A stretch of DNA of 18,583 nt, from assembly GCA_900764215.1 (NCBI GenBank), contig CAAFNI010000350.1, forward strand, positions 1 through 18,583, in the 5' to 3' direction. The number at the start of each line of letters is the position of its first letter. The first letter of the stretch is position 1. This document shows, piece after piece, positions 12,076-18,583 of this stretch. The notes beneath the pieces are model-generated. The model worked only from the letters and a program-made list of their open reading frames with translations. It searched no databases and was not told the origin of the DNA. Both the position numbers and the translations under genes were made by a program. This DNA is from an uncultured Sutterella sp. Its GTDB lineage: Bacteria > Pseudomonadota > Gammaproteobacteria > Burkholderiales > Burkholderiaceae_F.

Positions 12076-13551
12076 ATGCTTTCCCTACGCAGCAACCATC
12101 GCCCGAGTCTCTTCTGGCGTACCTTCATCCTGCTGTGCGGCCTCATCTTCTTCAGCGTCGTCGGCTGGCTGCAGAGCTTCCGCGTGCTCTCCGAGCTTCC
12201 CTACTCGCAGGGCGTCGCACAGCACATCGTCTCGACCGCAAACCTGACGAAGTACGCGCTCGTGACGGCAGACCCGCTCTTTCGCGTCGACCTCCTGAAG
12301 CTGCTCGCCGCCCGTGAAGGACTTCTGCTTTCGCCTCGCGACGCAACCGACCGAGTCGTGGTGCTCTCAGGCGACGGCTTCAACGGGCTCATCGAGCAGC
12401 TCGTCAAGCATCAGCTCGGCCAGGACACGATCCTCGCTTCGAGCGTCAACGGCGTCTCGGGCCTCTGGGTCTCGGTTGACATCGACGGCGACGCCTACTG
12501 GATGCAGACCGACAGCGGCATTCTCGATCCCCCGCTCGGCACCGCATGGCTCTGGTGGGCGCTCGCCGCATGTCTGGCGAGCCTCTTCGGCGCCACGCTT
12601 CTCACCCGCCACGTGATCGATCCGCTTGCCAAGCTCTCTCAGGTTGCAACCCAGCTTGGTCAGGGCAAGGTGCCCGATCCGCTTCCCGAAGATGCGGGAA
12701 CGGCTGAAATTCAAGCCGTGAACATGAGCTTCAACCGCATGGTGCAGGATCTGCGCCGCATGGAGGCCGACCGCGAACTGCTGCTTGCCGGCGTGAGCCA
12801 CGATCTTCGCACGCCGATCACGCGCCTGCGCCTCGAAGTCGAACTCGCAGACCTGCCCGACGATTCGCGAGCCGCCATGGTGAGCGACCTCGAGCAGATG
12901 GAGAACATCGTCAACCAGTTCCTCTCCTACGCGCGCCACAGTCACGAGGAGCAGGAGCTCGTCAACCTGGGCGAAGCCGTGCAGAACGCGATGTCGAACG
13001 CCCGCCTCTCGAGCGACTCGACCGTCAAGATCACGAGCCACATTGCGCCCAACGTCTTCATCGTCGCGCATCCGCTCGAGCTCTCCCGCGCCGTTCAGAA
13101 CCTCTTCACGAATGCGATGCGCTACGGACGAAGCGAGGACGGCATCCTCAGGCTGCACATCACGACCGGGCTCTCCGACAACGGCAAGAACGCCGTGCTG
13201 GCCGTCGGCGACGAAGGCGCCGGTCTTCCCGAGGAGGAGCGCGAACGCGTCATGCGTCCCTTCGAGCGCGGCGAGAGCGCCCGCAGCGGCGTGACGGGCA
13301 CGGGCCTCGGACTCGCCATCGTCGACCGCATCGTGCGCCGCACGGGCGGCACCGTGCAGCTCGGCAGCATGGATCCGCACGGCCTGCTCGTGCGCGTGGT
13401 CTTCCCCGCCGCCGATCCCGCCGCTGTCAAGGCCAAGGAGGAAAAGCGCGCCCGAGAACAGGAAAAGCTTGAGAAGAAGATGCTCAAGGAAATCCAGAAG
13501 AACCCGCCGGCCGCGGCGGCCGACGCCCCCAAGGAAGAGGAGAAGGAATAG
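12076..13551 (+). CDS. envZ: EnvZ-type sensor histidine kinase
   Basis: This 491-residue inner-membrane kinase and phosphatase for OmpR has TM1 at about 14-34, a periplasmic sensor region at about 36-155 and TM2 at about 157-176. A HAMP domain follows (RHVIDPLAKLSQ, 178-230). The H-box is LLAGVSHDLRTPITRLRLEV, with phospho-acceptor His242, in the EnvZ form. The ATPase domain shows an N-box (NLFTNAMRYG, 342-351), G1 (DEGAGLP, 379-385) and G2 (GTGLGLAIV, 408-416). A highly charged tail rich in Lys, Glu and Ala (about 447-491), absent from E. coli EnvZ (450 residues), follows the catalytic domain. The Shine-Dalgarno before ATG 12076 is poor. The 165-base gap and terminator after ompR imply separate or attenuated expression. 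Confidence 0.94.
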   Translation: MLSLRSNHRPSLFWRTFILLCGLIFFSVVGWLQSFRVLSELPYSQGVAQHIVSTANLTKYALVTADPLFRVDLLKLLAAREGLLLSPRDATDRVVVLSGDGFNGLIEQLVKHQLGQDTILASSVNGVSGLWVSVDIDGDAYWMQTDSGILDPPLGTAWLWWALAACLASLFGATLLTRHVIDPLAKLSQVATQLGQGKVPDPLPEDAGTAEIQAVNMSFNRMVQDLRRMEADRELLLAGVSHDLRTPITRLRLEVELADLPDDSRAAMVSDLEQMENIVNQFLSYARHSHEEQELVNLGEAVQNAMSNARLSSDSTVKITSHIAPNVFIVAHPLELSRAVQNLFTNAMRYGRSEDGILRLHITTGLSDNGKNAVLAVGDEGAGLPEEERERVMRPFERGESARSGVTGTGLGLAIVDRIVRRTGGTVQLGSMDPHGLLVRVVFPAADPAAVKAKEEKRAREQEKLEKKMLKEIQKNPPAAAADAPKEEEKE

Positions 13552-13578
13552 GCGGCGCCTGAGCCTTCTGCGAAAAGT

Positions 13579-13612
13579 CATGGGCCGCACATTCGAGCGG
13601 CCCATGCTTTTT
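13579..13612. terminator. Bidirectional terminator between envZ and ispDF
   Basis: CATGGGCCGC (13579-13588) pairs perfectly with GCGGCCCATG (13597-13606) around an eight-base loop. CTTTTTG follows on the plus strand and ACTTTTC on the minus strand. It can serve both convergent genes. Confidence 0.88.
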
Positions 13613-13639
13613 GTCCATCGTCCTTGTCCGTCCTTCCCC

Positions 13640-14818
13640 TCAGCCCATGCGGCTCATGAGCACGACGGCCTGCGCCATCATTCCCTCCATGCGGCCGACG
13701 GCGTCCATCTTCTCGTTGGTCTTCGCCTTGACGTTGACCACCTCTTCGGAAACGCCGAGCGCCTCGGCGAGCGAAGCGCATATTGCCGGCATGTGAGGCC
13801 CGATCTTCGGCCGCTCGGCCACGATCGTCGCATCGCAGTTGACCACGCTCCAGCCCTTTTGCCTGGCGAGCGCAACGACGGCCCTGAGGAGCACGCGGCT
13901 GTCCGCACCCTTCCACTTCGGGTCGGACGGCGGAAAGTGCCGGCCGATGTCTCCGAGCGCCGCAGCGCCGAGCACGGCGTCCGTTACGGCATGCAACAGC
14001 ACGTCGGCATCCGAGTGGCCTTCAAGGCCGAGCTCAAACGGAATCTTCACGCCGCCCAGAATGAGCGGGCGGCCCTCAACCAGTCTATGGGAGTCGTACC
14101 CCTGACCCACGCGAAAAGGCACCACGGCGCCGTCTCCTAAAATGAGGCTCGCGAGCACGCCGTCGGCGGGTTCGGTCACCTTGATGTTGGTAGTGCGTCC
14201 CGGCACGATTCTGACGGGACGTCCAAGCCGCTCCATGGCGCTCGCCTCGTCGGTGATTCCGGCGAGATCTCCCGAGAGCGCCTCGACGAGGTCGTGAACC
14301 CTGAACATCTGCGGCGTGGCGGCTCGCCACAGATCCGTGCGGGGCACGGTTTCGACGATCATGCGGCCTGCGTCCGCGCGCTTGATCGTATCGGCCACCG
14401 GCACGGCGAGAATCCCGCCCGCGGCCGTCTCATCGGCAAGCACCTCGTCGATGAGCCTTGCGGCTTCGCTCGGCTTGAGGCAGGGTCTGGCCGCATCATG
14501 CACGAGCACCCAGGCGTCGCGATCGAAACCGGCGCTCAAAAGCCCGTTGACGACCGATTCGGCGCGTTCGCGCCCGCCGCAGCGAAGCACTCTGACGTTT
14601 GCCGGAAACTGCGCGGCCGCTTCGTCGATATAGGGATCCGTCGGGCTCACGACCACGACGATCTCGCCCATGCGCTCGACGCCTCGAAGAGCGCGCACCG
14701 TGTGCACGAGCATCGGCAGCGAGCCGAACTTCATGTACTGCTTGGGTACGCCAAGTCCCATGCGGCTCCCAACGCCGGCCGCGCACACGAGTCCGACCAC
14801 CTTCGTCGCATCACTCAT
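13640..14818 (-). CDS. ispDF: Bifunctional IspD-IspF fusion (MEP isoprenoid pathway)
   Basis: This 392-residue fusion carries two enzymes of the non-mevalonate pathway. IspD (about 5-230) makes CDP-methylerythritol from MEP and CTP. It shows CAAGVGSRMGLGVPKQYM, VSPTDPYIDE, VLVHDAARPC and RTDLWRAATPQMF. IspF (about 234-392) forms the cyclic diphosphate MEcPP. It shows VGQGYDSHRLVEGRPLILGG (metal ligands Asp242, His244), GHSDADVLLHAVTDAVLGAA (His276) and VKAKTNEKMDAVGRMEG. IspE, which acts between them, is elsewhere. ATG 14818 has GGGGGA upstream; a GTG at 14848 would add ten residues. Fusions are best known from alpha- and epsilonproteobacteria. In most betaproteobacteria I recall ispD and ispF as adjacent separate genes. 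The frame is continuous with no stop between domains. Confidence 0.96.
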   Translation of the reverse strand: MSDATKVVGLVCAAGVGSRMGLGVPKQYMKFGSLPMLVHTVRALRGVERMGEIVVVVSPTDPYIDEAAAQFPANVRVLRCGGRERAESVVNGLLSAGFDRDAWVLVHDAARPCLKPSEAARLIDEVLADETAAGGILAVPVADTIKRADAGRMIVETVPRTDLWRAATPQMFRVHDLVEALSGDLAGITDEASAMERLGRPVRIVPGRTTNIKVTEPADGVLASLILGDGAVVPFRVGQGYDSHRLVEGRPLILGGVKIPFELGLEGHSDADVLLHAVTDAVLGAAALGDIGRHFPPSDPKWKGADSRVLLRAVVALARQKGWSVVNCDATIVAERPKIGPHMPAICASLAEALGVSEEVVNVKAKTNEKMDAVGRMEGMMAQAVVLMSRMG

Positions 14819-14913
14819 CAGCTTTCCCCCATCTGTTGCTAGCTTCACCCTGTTGACCGGCCGCCCTCGAAACGCCCGCGCGGCGTGCGAGGCGGCCGAT
14901 GCCTGATGGGCAC

Positions 14914-14919
14914 ATTGTA
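14914..14919 (-). promoter_or_regulatory. Possible -10 of the ispDF promoter
   Basis: TACAAT on the minus strand (14919-14914) matches five of six consensus bases and stands out in a very GC-rich gap. No recognisable -35 lies at the right distance. The leader would be about 90 bases. Confidence 0.25.
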
Positions 14920-15024
14920 GCGGCGCTGCGCCACAGAGCGTTTACCCGAAGGCGCGGCCCGAGCAGCCCGCCTTCCGCTAATATCGAAAGACTTCGTTCA
15001 CTTTTTCTCAAGAGGCAGGCTTCA

Positions 15025-16674
15025 ATGCAGTCGCTCATCCACATGGCCGGGGGCATCGCCCTCTTGCTCTGGGGAGCCTACATGGTCAAGACCGGGATGC
15101 TCCGCACCTTCGGCGTGGCCCTCAAGGACTTCCTCTCCGTACGGCTCAAGAACCGCGTCATCGCCATGGCGTCGGGCACGACGCTCGCGTCGCTCCTGCA
15201 GAGTTCAACCGCCGCCACGCTCATCGTTGCGAGCATTCAGGCCGAAGGCTTTCTCACCACGCAGATGGCCTTTGCCACGATTCTCGGCGCCGACTTCGGC
15301 TCGGCCCTGATGACCCGCGTGCTCACGTTCGACCTCTCCTTTCTCTCGCCGCTCCTCATCTTCATCGGCACCTGCCTCTTCTTCATGCGAAAGGCGGACA
15401 CCCGACCCGGCCAGTTCGGTCGCATTCTGATCGGCCTGGGCATCATCATGCTTGCCCTGAGCCTCATCGTGTCGGCCACCATGCCGCTTCGCACGAGCAC
15501 CGAACTGGCGCCCATCTTCCTTGAGATCTCGCACTCGCCGATTCTCGCCGTGCTGCTCGGTCTCGCCCTCGGATTCGGGTGCTTTTCGAGCCTTACCGCC
15601 GTCATCATCACCTCGGGGCTCGTCACCGCAGGCGTCATTCCCGTCTCAACGGGCCTCTGGGTGGCGCTCGGCGCCGACATCGAGAGCACGATCCTCGCCC
15701 TCATGACCACGATGACCGCCTCCCGTACCGGGCGGCGCGGCCCCGTCGCCAACACGATGTGGCGCGCCGTGACGCTTTCGGCCACGGCGCTTCTCCTTGC
15801 AACGTGTCCCTTCATCGCCGAGGGCTTCGGCGCGATCCCCGACAGCATCATCTACTTCCACGTCGCGCTCAATCTGGTCATTTCGGGTTCGGGCCTCTTC
15901 TTCATCAAGCCCTTCGCAAAGCTTGCCGACCGGATCATCCCCGACAAGAAAGACGAAAAGAAGACGGGCGCGGAGGGGGCCGACCTCTTTGCAAAGGAAA
16001 ACCTCATTTCGAGCGGCATGTCCCTCAACGTTGCGCGCACGGAACTGCGGCGCATCACAAGCGACGTGCGCGGCTTCTGGCACGACATCGAAATCATGCT
16101 TCGGATCAATCCCTCCGACGGCGAGATCCTCATCCTGCACGACAGAGGCAACTACATCACGCAGCGCACGAGCAACATGACCCGCTATCTCGGACTCGTC
16201 ATGCGCGGACAGCTCACCACGGCCGAAGCCATCGAGTGGCAGTACCTCAAGAGCGCCAACGGCAGCCTCAAGGTCGCCCTCAACACGATCGACCGCATCA
16301 TTACCGTCATCACGAACGAGAAGTGCCGCAAGAACCGCTCCTTCACGCCCGACGGCCTCAAGGAGCTTCAGGCCCTGCATCACCGCGTGGGCGTCTGCCT
16401 CGAGCAGCTTGCCGTGATTCTTGCCCAGAAGGACCTCGAGAAGCGCCGCGCCCTCTGCAACACGCTCAACAATGAGCGCGAAGCGATCCTGCGCGAAAGC
16501 TACGAGCTCACGCTTCGCCACATGGAGCGCGTCTCGCGCGGCCTCTCGGGCGCCATCGACACCTCGGCCCTGCACCTCGAGCTGCAGTCGCTCTTCAACC
16601 GCGTCGGGGTCATCATTGGCGCAGCCGCCTCCATGGACTACGGCAGCGCCGACGAACACGAGCCTCAGAACTGA
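15025..16674 (+). CDS. Na/Pi cotransporter family protein with PhoU-like C-terminal domain
   Basis: This 549-residue inner-membrane protein resembles YjbB/NptA-type sodium-phosphate cotransporters (Na_Pi_cotrans repeats). Residues 1-300 contain about eight to nine hydrophobic segments in two inverted repeats. The first carries LLQSSTAATLIVAS (QSS at 59-61) and GADFGSA (88-94); the second carries FSSLTAVIITSGL (187-199) and GADIEST (216-222). Residues about 335-540 are helical and hydrophilic (PhoU-like; for example ITQRTSNMTRYLGLVM and HHRVGVCLEQLAVIL). It probably moves phosphate, with the PhoU-like part as regulator; in E. coli YjbB mediates phosphate export. The second repeat has F where Q of the QSS motif is expected. 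ATG 15025 is preceded by AGAGG/CAGG; an in-frame ATG at 14899 adds a non-membrane, Arg-rich stretch and is rejected. Confidence 0.9.
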   Translation: MQSLIHMAGGIALLLWGAYMVKTGMLRTFGVALKDFLSVRLKNRVIAMASGTTLASLLQSSTAATLIVASIQAEGFLTTQMAFATILGADFGSALMTRVLTFDLSFLSPLLIFIGTCLFFMRKADTRPGQFGRILIGLGIIMLALSLIVSATMPLRTSTELAPIFLEISHSPILAVLLGLALGFGCFSSLTAVIITSGLVTAGVIPVSTGLWVALGADIESTILALMTTMTASRTGRRGPVANTMWRAVTLSATALLLATCPFIAEGFGAIPDSIIYFHVALNLVISGSGLFFIKPFAKLADRIIPDKKDEKKTGAEGADLFAKENLISSGMSLNVARTELRRITSDVRGFWHDIEIMLRINPSDGEILILHDRGNYITQRTSNMTRYLGLVMRGQLTTAEAIEWQYLKSANGSLKVALNTIDRIITVITNEKCRKNRSFTPDGLKELQALHHRVGVCLEQLAVILAQKDLEKRRALCNTLNNEREAILRESYELTLRHMERVSRGLSGAIDTSALHLELQSLFNRVGVIIGAAASMDYGSADEHEPQN

Positions 16675-16792
16675 GACTCCCTGGTCAAGGGGCCCCGAAT
16701 TTTTGAATCCGTCTTCTGAATTTCGCCCCTTTTCACAGGTCCGTTTCGATCCGTTTTGAAGTCCTTTCAAAGTTTTTCGGATTACCATGTCG

Positions 16793-16828
16793 AAAAGCTC
16801 CGGCCTCAGCTCAGGTCCGGAGCTTTTT
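16793..16828 (+). terminator. Intrinsic terminator after the Na/Pi-type gene
   Basis: AAAAGCTCCGG (16793-16803) pairs with CCGGAGCTTTT (16817-16827), with a small inner CCT/AGG stem, and the T-run ends at 16828. It lies 119 bases after the stop codon. Its symmetric A/T ends mean it could also act on the minus strand. Confidence 0.88.
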
Positions 16829-17043
16829 CTTTCCCTCCTGAAACACAGGGGTTTTGCCCGTCTTTCCATCTTCCGTCCGCCATCATCCGCGCGGATGACG
16901 CGCCACATCACTCGGGGTTTACCCGTGGATCGGTGCTTCGTTTTCCTCCCCGCGTTTCTCCAAAATTCCCTCAATTCTTTTTTCGACGGCGTCCGGCTGC
17001 AAGAGACGCCTCGCTCAGACTTTCAATTGACAGGAGTTTTCCG
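16829..17043 (+). promoter_or_regulatory. Leader/promoter region of the FadL-type porin gene
   Basis: The 16675-17043 gap (369 bases) holds a terminator in its first half, and this second half must contain the porin promoter. I see a perfect 16-base palindrome (16883-16898) but no clear -35/-10 pair. AGGAG at the end (17032-17036) is the ribosome-binding site of the TTG start. Confidence 0.4.
16883..16898. promoter_or_regulatory. Perfect 16-base palindrome TCATCCGCGCGGATGA
   Basis: The two arms TCATCCGC and GCGGATGA meet without a spacer, 145 bases before the porin start. A gapless palindrome suits a DNA-binding dimer better than an RNA hairpin. No regulator family can be assigned. Confidence 0.45.
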
Positions 17044-18321
17044 TTGAAGAACCCGACTTTCAAGATTGCCGCCGCAGCGATGATGGTTGCCGGCGCCTTT
17101 GCCACCCAGGCCCATGCCGCCGGCTTCCAGCTCTCCGAGCAGTCCGCCATTCAGATGGGCCGCGCCATGGCCGGCGCCGGCGTTGTGGGCGACGACCTTT
17201 CCGCCGTGCATTACAACCCCGCCGGCATGACGCTCCTCTCGGGCACGCGCATGCAGGCCACGGGCACCTGGGTCGCGGTGAACCTTGATTATGAAAGCAA
17301 CGACGGCTCCGTCAAGGAAAACGGCCGCCTCAAGGGCCAGATGATTCCCGCAGGCTTCATCACACACCAGATCAATGACAGCCTCTGGGCGGGTCTCGGG
17401 CTCACCGTTCCCTACGGCATGGGTACTGAATTCGATGAGAACTGGGCGGGTCAGGATCGCGGCACCGATTCCATGATTCTCACCTTCGACATCAACCCGA
17501 ACTTGGCATGGAAAGTCAATGACATGCTGAGCGTTGGCGGCGGCATTTCGCTGCAGTACGCCAAGGCTGAGCTTGGCCTCGGCGTTCCAGCCTATGGCAC
17601 CTCTATTCATGCTGACGTCAAGGGGGACAGCTGGGCCTGGGGTTGGAACATCGGCCTGATGTTCCAACCGGTTGATACCGTCCGCATCGGCCTCGCCTAT
17701 CGCTCGCATATTGCCCACAATGCTGAAGGCGACACGACCCTTGACATTCCTAACGCCATTCTCACTCAGAATCCCAGTGCAACGGGAACAACTCCTTTTG
17801 TCAGCGACATGAAGGTTCGCATCAAGACCCCGGACACGATCACGCTCTCCGCCACCTGGGAGGCGACCGACGCGCTTCGTCTTTCCGGCACGGCCCGCTG
17901 GTCCAAGTGGTCCAACTTCCGCGCACTTTCTCTTGATCACAACGATTTCGGCTACGGCGACGTGAATAACATCGCCGCAAGTCACGCAACCATCGAAAAC
18001 AACTGGGATGACACGTGGTTCTTCTCTCTCGGTGCCGACTACAAGCTCAACAGCCAGTGGACGGTTCGCGGCGGCGTGGCCTACGACCAGGGTCCTGTTG
18101 AAAATCAGTACCGCATGGCCGTCATTCCCGACACCGACCGCGTCTGGTTCTCGGGCGGCGCCTCCTACAAGTACACGGACAATCTGACGTTCGACTTCGG
18201 CGCCACCTACATCAAGGGGGTGGGCGACAAGGAACTTTACTCTGGGAACCCAAAAGCCACAGGTGAATTCAAGTCGCTCGATTCCTACATCTTCTCCGCT
18301 CAGATGCAGTACCTGTTCTAA
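17044..18321 (+). CDS. FadL/OmpP1-family outer-membrane transport porin
   Basis: This 425-residue outer-membrane beta-barrel takes up long-chain fatty acids or other hydrophobic substrates (Toluene_X/FadL family). The signal peptide is KNPTFKIAAAAMMVAGAF...AHA, cut at about residue 25. The mature N-terminus AGFQLSEQSAIQMGRAMAGA, followed by DDLSAVHYNPAGMTLL, is the FadL hatch signature (NPAG motif). Barrel strands include LWAGLGLTVPYGMGTEF and LRLSGTARWSKWSNF, and the chain ends in Tyr-Leu-Phe as outer-membrane barrels do. The start is TTG 17044: AGGAG is seven bases upstream and the signal peptide starts there. An ATG in frame at 16756 lies before the terminator at 16793 and is rejected. Substrate specificity is unknown, so I give no symbol. 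Confidence 0.92.
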   Translation: MKNPTFKIAAAAMMVAGAFATQAHAAGFQLSEQSAIQMGRAMAGAGVVGDDLSAVHYNPAGMTLLSGTRMQATGTWVAVNLDYESNDGSVKENGRLKGQMIPAGFITHQINDSLWAGLGLTVPYGMGTEFDENWAGQDRGTDSMILTFDINPNLAWKVNDMLSVGGGISLQYAKAELGLGVPAYGTSIHADVKGDSWAWGWNIGLMFQPVDTVRIGLAYRSHIAHNAEGDTTLDIPNAILTQNPSATGTTPFVSDMKVRIKTPDTITLSATWEATDALRLSGTARWSKWSNFRALSLDHNDFGYGDVNNIAASHATIENNWDDTWFFSLGADYKLNSQWTVRGGVAYDQGPVENQYRMAVIPDTDRVWFSGGASYKYTDNLTFDFGATYIKGVGDKELYSGNPKATGEFKSLDSYIFSAQMQYLF

Positions 18322-18339
18322 GGTAGTCCTTCAGGATTA

Positions 18340-18385
18340 AAAAAGCACCGCCGTCCCTCTCCAAGAGGGCGTAACGGTGCTTTTT
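18340..18385 (+). terminator. Intrinsic terminator after the FadL-type porin
   Basis: AAAAAGCACCG (18340-18350) pairs with CGGTGCTTTTT (18375-18385). Inside, CCCTC (18355-18359) pairs with GAGGG (18365-18369), and the five T complete a strong rho-independent terminator. It starts 19 bases after the stop codon. Confidence 0.9.
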
Positions 18386-18497
18386 GCATTTTAAAGTCGT
18401 CATCATGCTGACGGATTACCCCGCTTTCAATCCGACGCTCCAATGTGCTAGGGTGCACACTTCGTTCGGGAAAACACGTATTAAAGAAGCCCGAAAA

Positions 18498-18511
18498 GCG
18501 ACAAGTGTCGC
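18498..18511 (+). repeat. Inverted repeat GCGACAAGTGTCGC before the last gene
   Basis: Six-base arms GCGACA/TGTCGC flank AG; as RNA this gives a five-pair hairpin with loop AAGT, 16 bases before the Shine-Dalgarno. It could be an operator or a leader hairpin affecting translation. Confidence 0.4.
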
Positions 18512-18538
18512 GCACTCAATCCATCCCAGGAGCAGATC

Positions 18539-18583
18539 TTGCATCAGAATTTCATCCGCGCCGCTGCCGCCGCTGCCGTGGCC
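18539..18583 (+). CDS. 5' end of an exported protein gene (partial, TTG start)
   Basis: AGGAG (18528-18532) is followed six bases later by TTG, then an open frame to the window edge reading MHQNFIRAAAAAAVA. This looks like the start of a Sec signal peptide: one Arg, then an Ala/Val core. The product cannot be identified from 15 codons. The gene follows the porin terminator and so has its own promoter, possibly around TATTAA at 18478. The TTG start with AGGAG mirrors that of the neighbouring porin gene. Confidence 0.6.
   Translation, partial: MHQNFIRAAAAAAVA

Noticed and set aside
12367..13605. 412-codon minus-strand frame antisense to envZ
   Set aside because: It mirrors the codon pattern of envZ, runs through the terminator at 13579-13612 and has no family motifs.
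14899..15024. 42-residue N-terminal extension of the Na/Pi-type transporter
   Set aside because: It is Arg/Pro-rich, overlaps the divergent promoter region and precedes the natural first membrane segment; ATG 15025 has a ribosome-binding site.
15646..16974. 442-codon minus-strand frame antisense to the Na/Pi-type gene
   Set aside because: It is a shadow frame crossing a terminator, with no domain recognised.
16756..17043. ATG-started 96-residue N-terminal extension of the porin
   Set aside because: It would begin before the intrinsic terminator at 16793-16828 and bury the signal peptide; the TTG start has AGGAG and an exact signal peptide.
17023..17985. 320-codon minus-strand frame antisense to the porin
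   Set aside because: It lies inside a porin with clear signal peptide, hatch motif and C-terminal Phe; the antisense frame has no motifs.

Overview
The window is a stretch of GC-rich, densely coded chromosome. It most resembles a host-associated betaproteobacterium of the Burkholderiales, probably Sutterellaceae (Sutterella/Parasutterella type). That placement is an inference from gene content and from protein similarity as I remember it: an OmpR/EnvZ pair, a family 4 uracil-DNA glycosylase after tsaB-rimI, a yhdT-panF pair, an IspD-IspF fusion, Tat-exported redox proteins and a FadL porin. I saw no rRNA, tRNA, CRISPR array, transposase or prophage gene.

Layout. (a) 1-210 has no convincing gene but can fold into a cloverleaf-like structure on the minus strand. 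(b) 211-960 (-) is an orphan amino-acid-type ABC solute-binding protein, divergent from a beta-carbonic anhydrase at 1256-1897 (+). (c) 1944-4359 holds a two-gene minus-strand operon (cyclophilin-like exported protein, then a Tat-exported DUF362 protein) divergent from a LysR regulator. The regulator is followed by a Tat-exported flavodoxin (4489-5040) and a flavin reductase-like protein (5314-5889). The 9-mer ATTCAAATA lies in both intergenic regions beside lysR, over or next to the predicted promoters. This suggests one LysR regulon of exported redox proteins, and it is the best candidate here for an undescribed system. (d) 5973-10076 is a minus-strand run read as tsaB > rimI > udg > yhdT > panF: tRNA t6A synthesis, a ribosomal-protein-type N-acetyltransferase, DNA repair and pantothenate uptake. 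Most junctions overlap by a few bases. (e) 10350-10787 (-) is a small exported helical protein (DUF3106-like), divergent from ompR. (f) ompR (11191-11910) and envZ (12076-13551) lie in the same order as in E. coli but are separated by 165 bp carrying a canonical intrinsic terminator. (g) ispDF (13640-14818, -) makes two consecutive-pathway MEP enzymes as one chain. (h) A Na/Pi-cotransporter family protein with a PhoU-like C-terminus (15025-16674, +) is followed by a FadL-type outer-membrane porin (17044-18321, +) with a TTG start. The first 15 codons of another TTG-started exported protein run off the right edge.

Most transcription units end in clear intrinsic terminators (5923-5956, 11981-12013, 13579-13612, 16793-16828, 18340-18385; a weaker one at 10276-10304). 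All family names come from motifs read by eye; no database search was run.
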